Positions 1 to 13,071 of a stretch of DNA of 64,000 nucleotides are shown piece by piece. The stretch covers positions 704,592 to 768,591 of the forward strand of contig AP026064.1 in the NCBI GenBank assembly GCA_024349725.1, in the 5' to 3' direction. The notes under the pieces are model-generated. The model was not told the DNA's origin. It ran no database searches and saw only the letters and a program-made list of their open reading frames with translations. Position 1 is the first letter of the stretch. The number at the start of each line of letters is the position of its first letter. The DNA comes from Arsenophonus endosymbiont of Ceratovacuna japonica (lineage in GTDB: Bacteria > Pseudomonadota > Gammaproteobacteria > Enterobacterales > Enterobacteriaceae). Position numbers and translations under genes: made by a program.

Positions 1-1059
1 ATCTTGTACAATATAATTTTTACCTTCAATACGCATTTTACCAGCTTCTTTAGATCCTTGTTCTCCATTATATTTAATAAAATCAGAAAATGAAATAACT
101 TGAGCTCGGATAAAACCTTTTTCAAAGTTAGTATGAATTTTACTCGCTGCTCTTGGTGCTTTAGTTCCCACTTTAATAGTCCAAGCACGAACCTCTTTAA
201 TTCCAGTTGTAAAATAAGTTTGTAAATTCAGTAATTTATAACATGCTCGAATTATACGATGTAATCCAGGCTCTTTAATGCCTAATTCAATCATAAATTC
301 TTCAGATTCATATTTATCTAATTTCGCTATATCTGATTCAATAGAAGCACATATTGGTAAAACAATAGAACCATCTTTTAAAGCAAAATCTCTAACTATA
401 TCTAAATAATGATTATTAATGAATCCGTTCTCACTAACATTAGCAATGTACATAGTTGGCTTCATAGTTAAAAAATTAAAATAATGTATAATATCTTTTT
501 CCTCTTTGCTAAATAATAAAGTACGTAACATAACTTCATTTGTAAGATGAAACAAACATTTTTCTAAAATATCTAATTTAATTTTTAATTCTTTATCATT
601 TATTTTATATTTTTTATGAAGATTAAAAATAAATCGCTCACAAGTGCATATATCAGATAATATTAACTCAGTATTAATGATATTAATGTCTGATATTGGA
701 TCAACCTTTCCAATAACATGAATAATATCCTTATTATCAAAACATCTAACAACATGACTAATTGCTTTTGTTTCGCGAATAATATTTAAAAATTTATTAC
801 CTAAACCTTCACCTTTAGATGCATTTTTTATTAATCCAGCAATATCAATGAATTCCATTATAGTAGGCAATATTCTCTGTGGTTTAACAATTTTATCTAA
901 TTGATATAAACGTAAATCTGGTATTAATACCATACCAATATTAGGTTTAATTGTACAAAATGGAAAATTTTCTACCTCTACACAAGATTTAGTTAAAGCA
1001 TTAAAAAGTGTTGATTTTCCTACATTTGGTAAACCAATAATACCACATTTAAATCCCAT
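1..1059 (-). CDS. ychF: Redox-regulated ATPase YchF/EngD (3' end cut by window)
   Basis: Obg-related P-loop NTPase that prefers ATP and associates with ribosomes. The reverse strand from 1059 reads [17 protein letters not shown], so the Walker A loop sits at about residues 8-16. Near the window edge the TGS domain is recognisable and the frame runs to GKNYIVQD at base 1. About 353 codons are present; the E. coli protein has 363, so roughly the last ten residues lie outside. The start is supported by an AAGG ribosome site a dozen bases upstream. It lies 113 bases downstream of pth on the same strand, the usual enterobacterial pair and probably one transcript. Confidence 0.95.
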   Translation of the reverse strand, partial: MGFKCGIIGLPNVGKSTLFNALTKSCVEVENFPFCTIKPNIGMVLIPDLRLYQLDKIVKPQRILPTIMEFIDIAGLIKNASKGEGLGNKFLNIIRETKAISHVVRCFDNKDIIHVIGKVDPISDINIINTELILSDICTCERFIFNLHKKYKINDKELKIKLDILEKCLFHLTNEVMLRTLLFSKEEKDIIHYFNFLTMKPTMYIANVSENGFINNHYLDIVRDFALKDGSIVLPICASIESDIAKLDKYESEEFMIELGIKEPGLHRIIRACYKLLNLQTYFTTGIKEVRAWTIKVGTKAPRAASKIHTNFEKGFIRAQVISFSDFIKYNGEQGSKEAGKMRIEGKNYIVQD

Positions 1060-1172
1060 ACATATATTACCTTAATTTTTATTACTTAATATTATATATA
1101 TTTATTATAAAATATTAATTTATTAATTAATATAATGTAAAATTATTTATTAAAAATAAATAATATATTACT

Positions 1173-1796
1173 TTATTTATTAAAAGTGTGCAATAAATTT
1201 ATAGCTTTATTAATATTTTCATTAAGTATAATAGGTGTGTAATATATTGCTTTATTAATTGAATTAATAATTAATTTTTGTTCTAAAACAGTAGGTTTAT
1301 TTAATAAAAAATCAATAACTTTATTTTTATCTCCTGGATGACCAATGCCAATACGTAAACGATAGAAATTAGAATGATTACCTAATTTACTTTGAATATC
1401 TTTAATACCATTATGCCCACTATTATTTCCACCTAATTTTATTTTAACTATTCCTGGCATTAAATCTAATTCATCATGTGCAACTAAAATTTCATCTATT
1501 TTTATACGATAAAAACTAGATAATGCTAAAACTGATTTACCACTTAAATTAATATAAGTTGTTGGTATAAGTAAATAAATATTATTATTTTCTAAATTAA
1601 TTGTAGTAGTATAACCAAAGAATTTACTTTCTTCTTTTAATAATTTTTTATATTTCTTAGCTAATAATTTAACATACCAAGAACCTATATTATGTCTGGT
1701 TAATGAATATTTAAAACCAGGGTTAGCTAAACCAACAATTAATTTTATATTACTAATTATATTTTTAATATTTGGTATTTTTTTATTAAACTGCAT
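1173..1796 (-). CDS. pth: Peptidyl-tRNA hydrolase
   Basis: Cleaves peptidyl-tRNAs that drop off ribosomes and recycles the tRNA; essential in bacteria. The family signature is complete: N25 in GLANPG, catalytic H35 in TRHNIG, the aspartate of AHDELDL and the asparagine of GHNG. At 207 residues it is about 13 longer than E. coli Pth (194). The surplus is a lysine/asparagine/isoleucine-rich N-terminal tail before IKLIVGL. No internal methionine offers the usual start, and AAGGTAAG lies just before this ATG, so I keep the longer form. ychF follows on the same strand. Confidence 0.96.
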   Translation of the reverse strand: MQFNKKIPNIKNIISNIKLIVGLANPGFKYSLTRHNIGSWYVKLLAKKYKKLLKEESKFFGYTTTINLENNNIYLLIPTTYINLSGKSVLALSSFYRIKIDEILVAHDELDLMPGIVKIKLGGNNSGHNGIKDIQSKLGNHSNFYRLRIGIGHPGDKNKVIDFLLNKPTVLEQKLIINSINKAIYYTPIILNENINKAINLLHTFNK

Positions 1797-2526
1797 AACT
1801 TACCTTTTTATAATTAATTATAAAAAGTAAAATTTTATAGTAGAAAATATATTACTATTTTTTAAAATAAATATTTACTTAATCTATATTAAAAAATATA
1901 ATTATTATATAATAATAAATTATATTTTTATTATTTTTTATATAATATAATTATTAATATAATATCTTATTGAATAATTAATATTTTTTATTAATTAAAT
2001 AATAACTGAATAATATTTATAATAATAATTATTATAATAAAAATTAAAAATAATACTTATAAATATATTTATAATTAAAATTTATCATTATTTAGTATAT
2101 AATAATTTTATATTGATAAATATATAAAAATTTTTAATTAATTTTTGAATTAGTGAATTTTAATTTTATAATGTATTAGTTAATATTATTAAATAATATA
2201 TAATATATATGATAATTCAAATTAAATAATTCTAAAATAATATAAGATTTAAATTAATATTTTGTTACTTAATTAATTTAATTTTGAAAATTTAATATAT
2301 TTATAAAAAATTATTTTAAATAAATATTTAATTATTATTAAAAATAATAATTAAAGTTTATATAAAATATAAAAAATATATTTATTAAATATAATTAATA
2401 TATTATATTAAATAATAAATAAAATTTTAATTATTTTATCTTAAATGCATATCATTAATTATACATTATTTTATAATTATTAATATATTAAATATATTAA
2501 TAATTATAATAATTAAATTATAATTA
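1797..2526. other. Gene-free A/T stretch between trxB and pth
   Basis: About 730 bases of nearly pure A/T. I see no readable relic, RNA gene or convincing promoter beyond the pth ribosome site. Confidence 0.6.
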
Positions 2527-4089
<1,563 letters not shown>

Positions 4090-4503
4090 ATAATAAAAAT
4101 AGTAATAATAAAAATTTTGATTAAATTGATAAAAATATATTTAATTAATTATAAAAAGATAATCATATTTCTAATGTAAAATTTTATAATAAAATATAAT
4201 TATCATAAATATCTTATTTATATCGTATACATAATTTTAGAATGTCAAAAATTTATTATTAATTATACCTATTTATCAAACCAATACTATCTTAATACAT
4301 TTTATTTAATAAAATTCAAAAATGTTATTTAGTTACTATAAACTTTTAATTATTTAATTAAAACTAAATCTTAAAATATATATACTTATCATAAATTATT
4401 AAAAAATATATTATTATATTTTTTACTATGAATAATATTATTACTTATATAGTTATGAAGAATGCAAAATAAAGTAATTATTTAATTATTAAAATATATT
4501 AAT
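4090..4503 (+). pseudogene. lrp: Relic of lrp (leucine-responsive regulator)
   Basis: No open frame survives, but the plus strand reads collinearly with Lrp across nearly its whole length. From 4113 the frame gives NFD*ID, KNIF and then HISNVK, matching Lrp DLDRID, RNIL and RISNVE. Further on KIQKCYLVTINF matches EIQECHLVSGDF, followed by NYLIKTK for DYLLKTR and YHKLL for YRKLL. After a one-base shift ITYIVMKNAK*SNYLIIK matches RTYVVMEEVKQSNRLVIK, ending near 4500. There are many stops, at least one frameshift and a short internal deletion. The position between trxB and lolA is exactly where E. coli carries lrp. The regulator is therefore lost in this lineage unless a second copy exists elsewhere. 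Confidence 0.88.
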
Positions 4504-6209
4504 CAAATAATTATAATATTATATAATAATTAGATATATTTGTTTATATATACTTTAATTCTAATTATTATTTATTTTTATTTATATTAATAAATAAGAA
4601 AATTAAAATATTAATTTTATAAAATAATATATAAAAATATTAAATTATTTATTATTTTAATTTATTATAGATAAATTAAAATATATTTATTAAAAATTAA
4701 TATATAAATATTAATAATTGAATAATAATTATATTTAATTTTTAAAATTTAATCTATACTGAATAATTAATCATATTATTAAAATATCATACTATATTTA
4801 AATATATTAATAAAAAATATATTTATTTTTTATTATTTTTATATTTAATTAATATTAGTAATTTTCATATATTATTATAATATTTAAAATTAATAATTTA
4901 CTTAATTTTATTTTATATAATATTATTATTGATATATTAAATAATAATAAATTTTTTAAATATATTTTTTTAAATAAAATAAATTTTTATAATAAAAATT
5001 ATAAATTTTATTATAATAATTTATAATTATTAAAATTTAATAAAATTAATTTAAGAATAATACATTTACAATAAAAATCTTTATTAATTTAATGTCAATA
5101 TAAACTAATTGCTAAATAAATATAAATTTATAAGATTAGAATATTTTTAGTAAAAAATAATTTTATATTTTATAATAAAATACATTAATAATTATTAATT
5201 AATATTAAATTATATATAAATTAATAATCATATTCGTTAAAATATTTTAATTAAAATTATTGTATATATATTTAGATAATATAAAATTATAAATATAATA
5301 TTATAATTAATAATATATTTATTATTAATAATAATAAATATATTATCTTTAATAAATAAATTATTTTTTAATTTATATTAGTAATAACATATAAAAAATA
5401 TTCTATTTTATTTTAAATAAATATTTTATTTAATAAATAACTATATATTTAAAATATTCAATAATAATTAAATTATTAAATTTTATATAATATATAAATT
5501 ATTATACTTAAAAAATTAATTATTAATATAATTATTAATAAATCTTAATATTAAAATTTTTTTATTATAATTATAAACTATAATTATATATATTTTATAT
5601 TTATTATAAATTTAAATAAATTTTAAATATTTATAATTAATAATTTATATAAAATATATCAATAATTTTATATAATAATTTTACTAATTATAATAAAATT
5701 AAATAATTCATTAATTAAACATATAATATAAAATATTAAAAATTGATATTTATGTAAATTTTAAAATTAAATAATTTTTGAAAATTATTATTATATAAAT
5801 TTAAAATAATATACATTAATGTATTTATATGCTAATAAAATAATAAAAATATAATAAAATAAAATGAATTATTATTAAGTTTTAATAATACATTTTACCT
5901 AATTTTAATAATTAAATTTAATAATATTTATTTAATAAATAAAAAAATTTATATAAAATAAATAACATTAATATTACTAAATTTATTATTGCATTAAATG
6001 ATAATAAATAATTAATAATATAAAATTATAATTTACTATAAAATTATAAATAATAATTAATTTTTAATAATAGAATAAATTAAAATTAACACTTATTACA
6101 TAGGTGTAAATAAATGTTATATAAAAATTACTAAATAATAGAAAAATAAGTAATATTTAAATTTATAATTAATAGTGATCAAATAATAAATATAAAAGGT
6201 TATTACTTT
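4504..6209. other. Gene-free A/T stretch at the expected ftsK position
   Basis: E. coli carries ftsK between lrp and lolA. Here about 1.7 kb of A/T-rich DNA remains, far too short for full ftsK and without an open frame. Around 5070-5150 the plus strand gives LIAK followed by IFLVK, loosely like FtsK ELIARLAQ and GIHLVLA. This is not long or gap-free enough to call a relic. Nothing else is recognisable. Confidence 0.5.
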
Positions 6210-6818
6210 ATGAGAAAAATTATAATACTAATATTATTAGCAATTATTTTTAATATTAATCAAATATGGGCAAATGCTACTACTGAGTTAGAAATGCGTT
6301 TAAATAAAATAAATAATTTTAAAGCTAATTTTACACAAAAAATAATTGATATAAATGGTGATATAATTCAAAAAAGTAAAGGCCAATTATGGATTAAACG
6401 ACCAAATTTATTTAGTTGGCATATGATATCTCCAGATGAAAATTGGTTAATTTCTAATGGTAATAATATTTGGTTTTATAATCCATTAATTAAACAAGTT
6501 ACTATAACTTTATTAAATAAAATAATAACTGATACACCATTTATATTAATTACTCATAATAATCCAAAAGATTGGAAAAAATATAAAATTACCCAAAATG
6601 GTAATTATTTTTTATTAACTAAGATTAAAAATAAAGATAATTTAAAATATTTCTCTATTATTATTAATAATGATGGTAATATAATACAATTCACTATCGT
6701 AGAAAAGAATGGACAAATAAATAAATATTATATTAAAAAACAACAAAATAATAAAATAGATAATAATAAATTTAAATTTATTATCCCACAAGGTGTAACT
6801 ATTGATGACCAAAGATAA
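6210..6818 (+). CDS. lolA: Outer-membrane lipoprotein carrier LolA
   Basis: Periplasmic chaperone that takes lipoproteins released by LolCDE across the periplasm to LolB. Residues 1-23 form a signal peptide (short positive start, hydrophobic core, WANA cleavage site). The mature part carries the family stretches FKANFTQ, GQLWIKRPNLFSW and LISNGNNIWFYNP. It has 202 residues against 203 in the E. coli precursor. An AAGG site lies about 12 bases before the ATG. LolB is encoded at the other end of this window, so the outer-membrane lipoprotein route appears functional, which is informative for a symbiont with so little DNA. Confidence 0.95.
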   Translation: MRKIIILILLAIIFNINQIWANATTELEMRLNKINNFKANFTQKIIDINGDIIQKSKGQLWIKRPNLFSWHMISPDENWLISNGNNIWFYNPLIKQVTITLLNKIITDTPFILITHNNPKDWKKYKITQNGNYFLLTKIKNKDNLKYFSIIINNDGNIIQFTIVEKNGQINKYYIKKQQNNKIDNNKFKFIIPQGVTIDDQR

Positions 6819-7381
6819 ATATAAAAAATTAAATAATTTAATTCTTAATTCTTAATTCTTATTAAATAAATTTAAATAAAATATTAAAAAATATATTATT
6901 ATTTATTATTTACATTAAAAAAATTATAAATATTACTTAAATTATATAATGATTATTTATTATAATTCTATATTAATTACTAGTTATAAATAAACTTTTA
7001 TTTTTTTATTTATTTATTACTACGTAAATATAATTATTAAAATATATTAATAATAATTAATAATATAAAAAATATAATGCAAATAAAATAATATTACATA
7101 TGTAATTTATTAAATTATATTCAAATAATATTTATATAAAAATATTATATCAAATAAAACTAAAAATATTTTATTTTTTCATAAAAACTAATAATATTAT
7201 TACTTTGTATAAAATAATAATTTAAAATATTTAAATGTAGTTTAAATAATTAAACTGAATATCATAGTAAAATAGAACTTTTAAGAATATTAATAAAGTT
7301 AAGTAATTAAATTAAAAAAATTTTACTAAGTAAAAACTAAGATATTATTTTTTTTTAAAATAATAATTTTATAGGTTAAAT
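6819..7381 (+). pseudogene. Possible relic of rarA between lolA and serS
   Basis: In E. coli rarA lies between lolA and serS. Here only 563 bases remain. The plus strand near 7165-7190 gives KNILFFH (RarA-like K/QNYQYAH). Near 7255-7285 it gives TEYHS and then NRTFK, resembling TRYYF and NRGLE of the RarA C-terminus, at a plausible distance from serS. The matches are short and need small gaps, so this is tentative. A 7-base unit AATTCTT is repeated three times at 6840-6860. Confidence 0.35.
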
Positions 7382-8674
7382 ATGATAAATCCAAATTTAC
7401 TGCATAATAATATAAACTTAGTAGCTAAAAAATTAGCTCGTAGAGGATTTACTTTAAATATAGATAAATTAAATAAACTAGAACAAGAACGAAAAAAATT
7501 ACAAATTAAAAAAGAGGCTTTACAAGCAAAAAGAAATTCTTACTCTAAAATTATTGGATCAGCAAAAGCACGTGGCGAAGATATTAAATCTTTATGTAAA
7601 AATATTAACCAATTTAAGAAAGAACTAGATCATACTAAAAATAAATTAATACAGATACAAGATAATATTAAAGATATTATTTTATATTTACCTAATATAC
7701 CAGATGAAAGTGTACCAGATGGTAAAAATAAAGCTAATAATATTGAAATAAGTCGCTGGGGTCAACCACGTAAATATGATTTTATTATTAAAGATCATGT
7801 GGAATTAGGTAAATTAACTAATGGAATAGATTTTCAAGCTGCAGTAAAAATTACTGGCTCACTTTTTGTAGTCATAAAAGGTCAAATTGCACGTTTACAT
7901 CGAGCATTATCGCAATTTATGTTAGATTTGCACACTGAACAACATGGATATATAGAAACTTATGTTCCTCATTTAGTTAATCATAATACTCTTTATGGTA
8001 CTGGTCAATTACCTCAATTTAGTGAAGATCTTTTCCATACTAAACCATTGAAAAATAATAGTTCAAATAAAAAATATGCTTTAATTCCAACAGCTGAAGC
8101 ACCAATAACTAATTTAATTCGTGATGAGATTATAGAAGCAGAAAAATTACCAATTCGCTTAACTGCTCATACTCCTTGTTTTCGTTCTGAAGCTGGGTCT
8201 TATGGACGAAATACTCATGGCATGATTCGTATGCATCAATTTGATAAAGTTGAATTAGTACAAATAGTATCACCAGAAAACTCAATATATGCACTAGAAG
8301 AATTAACAGGTCATGCAGAGAAAGTATTACAACTTTTAAAATTACCTTATCGTAAAATTATTTTATGTGCTGGTGAAATAGGGTTTGCTTCTTGTAAAAC
8401 TTATGATCTAGAAGTATGGTTACCAACTCAAAATACTTACTGCGAAATTTCTTCATGCTCTAATACTAAAGATTTTCAAGCACGACGTATGCATGCTAGA
8501 TTTCGATTAAAAAACAATAAAAAACTACAATTTGTACATACACTAAATGGTTCCGGTTTAGCTATTAGTCGTACATTAGTTGCTATTATGGAAAATTATC
8601 AACAATCAGATGGAAAAATTATAATACCTGAAGTCTTACGTCCATATATGAATGGATTAATATATATTGGTTAA
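7382..8674 (+). CDS. serS: Seryl-tRNA synthetase
   Basis: Class II synthetase that charges both tRNA-Ser species seen in this window. The N-terminal region, roughly residues 28-100, is the lysine-rich helical hairpin that grips the long variable arm. The catalytic domain shows motif 2 [14 protein letters not shown] and motif 3 [10 protein letters not shown]. Length is 430 residues, as in E. coli. An AGG precedes the ATG. It stands alone on the plus strand, with serC 516 bases downstream. Confidence 0.97.
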   Translation: MINPNLLHNNINLVAKKLARRGFTLNIDKLNKLEQERKKLQIKKEALQAKRNSYSKIIGSAKARGEDIKSLCKNINQFKKELDHTKNKLIQIQDNIKDIILYLPNIPDESVPDGKNKANNIEISRWGQPRKYDFIIKDHVELGKLTNGIDFQAAVKITGSLFVVIKGQIARLHRALSQFMLDLHTEQHGYIETYVPHLVNHNTLYGTGQLPQFSEDLFHTKPLKNNSSNKKYALIPTAEAPITNLIRDEIIEAEKLPIRLTAHTPCFRSEAGSYGRNTHGMIRMHQFDKVELVQIVSPENSIYALEELTGHAEKVLQLLKLPYRKIILCAGEIGFASCKTYDLEVWLPTQNTYCEISSCSNTKDFQARRMHARFRLKNNKKLQFVHTLNGSGLAISRTLVAIMENYQQSDGKIIIPEVLRPYMNGLIYIG

Positions 8675-9190
8675 TTTAATTATAAAATATTTTTTAAAAA
8701 ATATTTGATAATTAATAAACATATTTTATTAATTAAATAAATTAAGATAATAAATTATTTTACATAATAATTTATTAAATAATAATTACATTTAATACAT
8801 ATTAAATATTTTATAATAAAAGTATAACTTTATAATTTATTAATATAATAAAAATATAAAATAAAATTTATAATATATATTTATAATTAACATTTATTTT
8901 ATTAGCTTTTAATAAAATATAATTATAATTAAGTATGAATAAAATAATGACAATTATATCAAATAATAAAATTATTTATATTTTTTAATATATTTTATAT
9001 ATATAAATATGTTTTATTATATAAATATATTAATTTTATTTTAAAATATAAAAAATAAAATAATTTAAATAAAACTTTATTTACAAAATAAAATATATAA
9101 TGGTATATATATTATTAAAATAAATTTTCAATTATTTATACAAACTCATAATTAAATAATATAAACTTAAATAATTATTAATATTAAGTA
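8675..9190. other. Gene-free A/T stretch between serS and serC
   Basis: About 515 bases of A/T-rich DNA. I recognise no relic of the E. coli genes that lie between these two, and no RNA structure. Confidence 0.55.
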
Positions 9191-10279
9191 ATGAATAAAA
9201 TATATAATTTTAGTGCTGGACCTTCTATGTTGCCAGTAGAAGTTTTAAAAAGCGCACAAAAAGAACTTTGTAATTGGAATGGTATGGGTATTTCTATAAT
9301 GGAAATAAGTCATAAAAGTAATATATTTATAAATATAGTTAAAGAGACTGAACATAATTTACGTACATTACTTAACATACCTAAAAATTACAAAGTATTA
9401 TTTTGTCATGGTGGGGCTAGAGGTCAATTTGCAGCTTTACCATTAAATTTATTTCAAAATAATGAAATAGTTGATTATATCATTAGTGGTTATTGGTCAG
9501 AATCAGCTGCACAAGAAGCAATAAAATATTGTATTGTTAATAAAATTAATATTCGTCAACAAAAATTAAATTATTTAAGTATGAAAGATATGGATCATTG
9601 GTCATTAACACCTAATGCTAAATATATTCATTATTGCCCAAATGAAACAATAGATGGTATAGCTATTCATACTTTACCTAATTTTCCAAATAATAAAATT
9701 GTACTTGCTGATTATTCATCAGTGATTTTATCGGCACCACTTGATATTAGTAAATTTGGTGTAATATATGCTGGATCACAAAAAAATATTGGCCCAGCTG
9801 GTATAACATTAGTTATCATTAGAGAAGATTTAATAGGTATAACAAAAAGGTCAATACTATCTATACTTAATTATTCAATATTGACTAAACATAACTCAAT
9901 GTATAATACTCCATCAACTTTTGCATTATATTTATCAGGAATGGTTTTTAAATGGTTAAAAAAACAAGGTGGATTGCAGAAAATAGCGAAACGTAATCAA
10001 AAAAAAGCTAATTTATTGTATAATATTATTGATAATAGTAAACTTTATATTAATCAAATAAATCCAATTAATCGCTCAATAATGAATGTTACATTTCAAA
10101 TAATAAAACCTAAATTAAATATTAAATTTATAAAATTAGCAGAGAAACAAGGATTATTTTTTCTACAAGGACATAAAGAATCTGGTGGTTTACGAGCTTC
10201 AATTTATAATGCTATGCCATTAGATGGTGTACAAAAATTAGTTAATTTTATGATTAATTTTGAAGAAAATAATAAATAA
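9191..10279 (+). CDS. serC: Phosphoserine / phosphohydroxythreonine aminotransferase
   Basis: PLP enzyme that makes phosphoserine from 3-phosphohydroxypyruvate and, in its PdxF role, 4-phosphohydroxy-threonine for vitamin B6 synthesis. It starts NFSAGPSMLP, has the substrate-binding HGGARGQFAA, and the PLP lysine in GSQKNIGPAG near residue 198. The C-terminal HKESGGLRASIYNAMP is intact. 362 residues match the family. E. coli has aroA downstream of serC; here ribA lies convergently instead. Retention could serve serine or pyridoxal supply; the window does not decide which. Confidence 0.96.
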   Translation: MNKIYNFSAGPSMLPVEVLKSAQKELCNWNGMGISIMEISHKSNIFINIVKETEHNLRTLLNIPKNYKVLFCHGGARGQFAALPLNLFQNNEIVDYIISGYWSESAAQEAIKYCIVNKINIRQQKLNYLSMKDMDHWSLTPNAKYIHYCPNETIDGIAIHTLPNFPNNKIVLADYSSVILSAPLDISKFGVIYAGSQKNIGPAGITLVIIREDLIGITKRSILSILNYSILTKHNSMYNTPSTFALYLSGMVFKWLKKQGGLQKIAKRNQKKANLLYNIIDNSKLYINQINPINRSIMNVTFQIIKPKLNIKFIKLAEKQGLFFLQGHKESGGLRASIYNAMPLDGVQKLVNFMINFEENNK

Positions 10280-10715
10280 TTATTATATTAATAATATTAT
10301 TTATATTATTTCATAATATTAATTTAATTAAGATAATTTAATATATAATTAATAAAATAATAAATTTTAATTAAAAATAATTTTTTATAAATATTTTAAT
10401 TTTTAATAATTAATATTTATTGATAATAATGTTTTGTATTATTTATAATAAAAAGCATTATTATAAAAACTATTAATATATTTATATATACAAAATAATT
10501 TTAATATAAATTTTATATTAATAAATAATATATTTTATATATATTTAAAAAATTAAAGTATTTTAAATTAATTTATTTTCATTAAAATCAATATATATTA
10601 TTATTTAATATAATAATATATACTTTAGTAATTAATGTATAAATAAATTTTATTAATATATTATTAAAATAAAATAAAAAATATCATATTAAATCAAATA
10701 AATAATTTTAAATAA
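10280..10715. other. Gene-free convergent A/T stretch between serC and ribA
   Basis: The 3' ends of serC and ribA face each other across 436 bases of A/T-rich sequence. No G/C-bearing terminator hairpin or relic is visible. Confidence 0.55.
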
Positions 10716-11321
10716 TTAATTATTTTTATAATCATCAAATAAAATATGTCCTAATTTACTAGCTTTTACATTAAGATAGTTATTATTTTGTGGATTACGT
10801 CCAACAATAAGTGGTACTCGTTCTATAACATTTATACCGGCATTTTTTATTGTTTCTAATTTTTTTGGATTATTAGTTAATAATCTAACTTCATTAATAG
10901 AAAGTAATTTATACATATCAGCACAAATGCTAAAATCACGTTCATCTGGTTGAAAACCAAGTTTTAAATTGGCTTCTACTGTATCTAATCCTTGGTCTTG
11001 TAAAGCATAGGCTCGTATTTTATTTAATAATCCGATATTACGTCCTTCTTGACGATGATAAAGTATTACTCCTCGTCCTACTTGTGCAATCTGTTTAAGT
11101 GCTGCTTTTAGTTGAAAACCACAATCACAACGTAAACTAAATAAGGCATCACCAGTTAAACATTCAGAATGGATTCTTGAAAGAACAGATTTTCCATTAG
11201 TAATATCACCATATATGAGGGCAATATGATTATTACCATTAATAATTTCTTCAAAACCAACAAGTAAAAACTCACCAAGAATAGTAGGTAACCTTGCTTC
11301 AGATATACGCTTTAATTGCAT
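10716..11321 (-). CDS. ribA: GTP cyclohydrolase II
   Basis: Opens GTP to the first riboflavin precursor. The zinc-binding cysteines are in [16 protein letters not shown], the catalytic region in [15 protein letters not shown], and the C-terminal [15 protein letters not shown] is complete. I place the start at the ATG giving [13 protein letters not shown], which coincides with E. coli MQLKRVAEAKLPT. An in-frame ATG four codons upstream (11333) adds MYNT, and neither start has a clear ribosome site. About 201 residues against 196 in E. coli. Riboflavin synthesis is typical of symbionts that supply B vitamins. In E. coli ribA is divergent from pgpB-lapA-lapB, the same arrangement as here minus pgpB. 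Confidence 0.95.
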   Translation of the reverse strand: MQLKRISEARLPTILGEFLLVGFEEIINGNNHIALIYGDITNGKSVLSRIHSECLTGDALFSLRCDCGFQLKAALKQIAQVGRGVILYHRQEGRNIGLLNKIRAYALQDQGLDTVEANLKLGFQPDERDFSICADMYKLLSINEVRLLTNNPKKLETIKNAGINVIERVPLIVGRNPQNNNYLNVKASKLGHILFDDYKNN

Positions 11322-11333
11322 AGTATTATACAT

Positions 11334-11836
11334 ATTAAATAAAACTCATAATTTAAAATTAAAATGAAATGTGTTTTTTAAAATAATGAAACATAATGAA
11401 AATATTTATATATAATTTATTAAATTAATAAATATTATAAATAAATAAAATTATATATATTATAATATAATTATCAAAAATTAACTATTTAAATATATTT
11501 AATTAATAATTTAAATAAAAGTTTTATTGTTTAATATACTAATTAATATACATAAATAATATAAATTATGATTAATTTATAAAATAATAATTAATAATGA
11601 TATTTCATTTAAAAATAAAATCCAATAAATATTTTTAAATATAAATTTTTATATCATGTTAATAATATATAAAAATTTAATAATAAATTTATATATTACT
11701 TACTATTATTTAAATGTTTATTATAATTGATAAATGAATATTGATATAATTAATTTTCTTATTAAATTATGAAAGATTTAATTAACTCTATAATTTGATA
11801 ATAACGTTTATATTATTAAATAATAATAGGAGAAAT
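11334..11836. other. Gene-free stretch at the expected pgpB position
   Basis: E. coli has pgpB between ribA and lapA. About 500 A/T-rich bases remain. I looked for the PgpB phosphatase motifs on the plus strand and found nothing readable. The only clear element is the AGGAG before lapA. Confidence 0.5.
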
Positions 11837-12088
11837 ATGAAATATTTTTTAATTTTACTGCTTGTTATAATTATTTTTATTATTTCTATGATACTTGGTT
11901 CAAGTAATAATCAAATAGTAACATTTAATTACTTGATTACAAAAGATGATTATCCAATATCAACATTATTAGCTATGTTTTTTGCAATTGGATTTATTCT
12001 TGGTATATTTATAATTGGAATATTTTATATTAAAGCATTAATTTTATTATCAAATATTAAACGTAAAATTAAACACTTAAGAAAATAA
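11837..12088 (+). CDS. lapA: LPS assembly protein A (YciS), inner membrane
   Basis: Small inner-membrane protein that in E. coli works with LapB and FtsH in controlling LpxC and lipopolysaccharide synthesis. MKYFLILLLVIIIFIISM is the first membrane segment; the VTFNYL motif lies in the periplasmic loop, and a second membrane segment at residues 42-66 ends in a basic KRKIKHLRK tail. I choose the internal ATG because AGGAG lies 6-7 bases before it and E. coli LapA begins MKYLLIFLLV; the longer frame from 11795 lacks both. At 83 residues it misses about 15-19 C-terminal residues of the E. coli form (102). Its partner lapB immediately downstream is destroyed. Confidence 0.9.
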   Translation: MKYFLILLLVIIIFIISMILGSSNNQIVTFNYLITKDDYPISTLLAMFFAIGFILGIFIIGIFYIKALILLSNIKRKIKHLRK

Positions 12089-12094
12089 TAATTG

Positions 12095-13040
12095 TAAATT
12101 ATATAACTTGAAGATATTATTATAAATAAAATAATAATTTTTATATTATAATTATTTTTCTATTATCTATTATCTATATTTATAATTGTATGAGATAAAA
12201 GTTTTTAATAAAATTAATAAAAAAATACCAATAATTTATTAAATGAGTATATGTCTAATATAAATTTATTATTATCTACTAAACGAAATTTTCACTTTAG
12301 CTCATGCAATTTTTTCTTACTATTTATTAATTAATTAATGATTGGCATAAAAATATTGATATTAATAAAAAATTATTTAAAATAATAATATACAATGAAA
12401 AAAGAAAATATTTCATTTCTATTATTAATTAGCATTATTTTAATTAAATAATAATATTAATATTAAATTTATTTTATTAAACAAAGCTATATAATCAAAT
12501 AAAATGTCACTTAAGTTTAAATTATAAAAATATATATTTATTTAATATAATTTAAATATAAAAAATTATTTTAATACTTAAAAAAATTTTTTCTAAAGAT
12601 AAATATTTAATTAATGATTATTAATTATTATTTATAAATGTTACTATAATTTAAATTACTTGAATGATTAGAAAGTTTATATTCAATAATATATTACTGC
12701 TAATTATGAATAAATTTCATAACTTTATTTAATAAAAATAATTAAAAAATAAATAAATTGTATAAATATTTATTAAATGATAATTTGAACATCATCTAAT
12801 AATAAGATTATTTTATAAATTAATTTATTATTATTTAATAGATATAAAAAGCTTAAATAAATTAAAGTATAGAATTAATATGCAATATAATTAGCAAACA
12901 AATAAAATATAAACCTAATTAATTTTATCATAAATATAGTTTTACTAACAATTATTTATATTAACATTGTCTTTCATACCATTATTAAGATATAATAAAA
13001 TAAATAAAAAGATTTTATAGTTAATAATCAAGTAATTGAT
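12095..13040 (+). pseudogene. lapB: Relic of lapB (yciM)
   Basis: LapB is a membrane-anchored TPR protein with a C-terminal rubredoxin-like metal site. It is fully decayed here but readable. Near 12245-12280 the plus strand gives NEYMSNINLLLSTK, matching LapB RDYVAGVNFLLSNQ. The C-terminus is clear from about 12880: ISKQIKYKP for VGEQVRSKP, then HKYSFT for QKCGFT, then NYLY*HCLSYHY*DIIK*IK for YTLYWHCPSCRAWSTIKPIR. Both tryptophans have become stops, and three of the four metal-site cysteines are tyrosine or similar. Position between lapA and pyrF equals E. coli order. About 980 bases remain of about 1170. Confidence 0.9.
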
Positions 13041-13071
13041 TTTATATACAATTTAAAAATTATAACTTAGT

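Noticed and set aside
4340..4490. Apparent FtsK matches (IDPK-like IKTKS and MERRYKLMS-like YE*YYYLYS)
   Set aside because: The same bases align far better, in another frame and over a longer collinear stretch, with the end of Lrp. This shows how easily short A/T-rich matches mislead.
5060..5160. FtsK-like LIAK...IFLVK in the expected ftsK region
   Set aside because: It needs several gaps, and neighbouring FtsK motifs could not be found at the right spacing. Not called as a pseudogene.
6839..6862. Three copies of AATTCTT after lolA as a functional repeat
   Set aside because: A 21-base microsatellite, most likely replication slippage.
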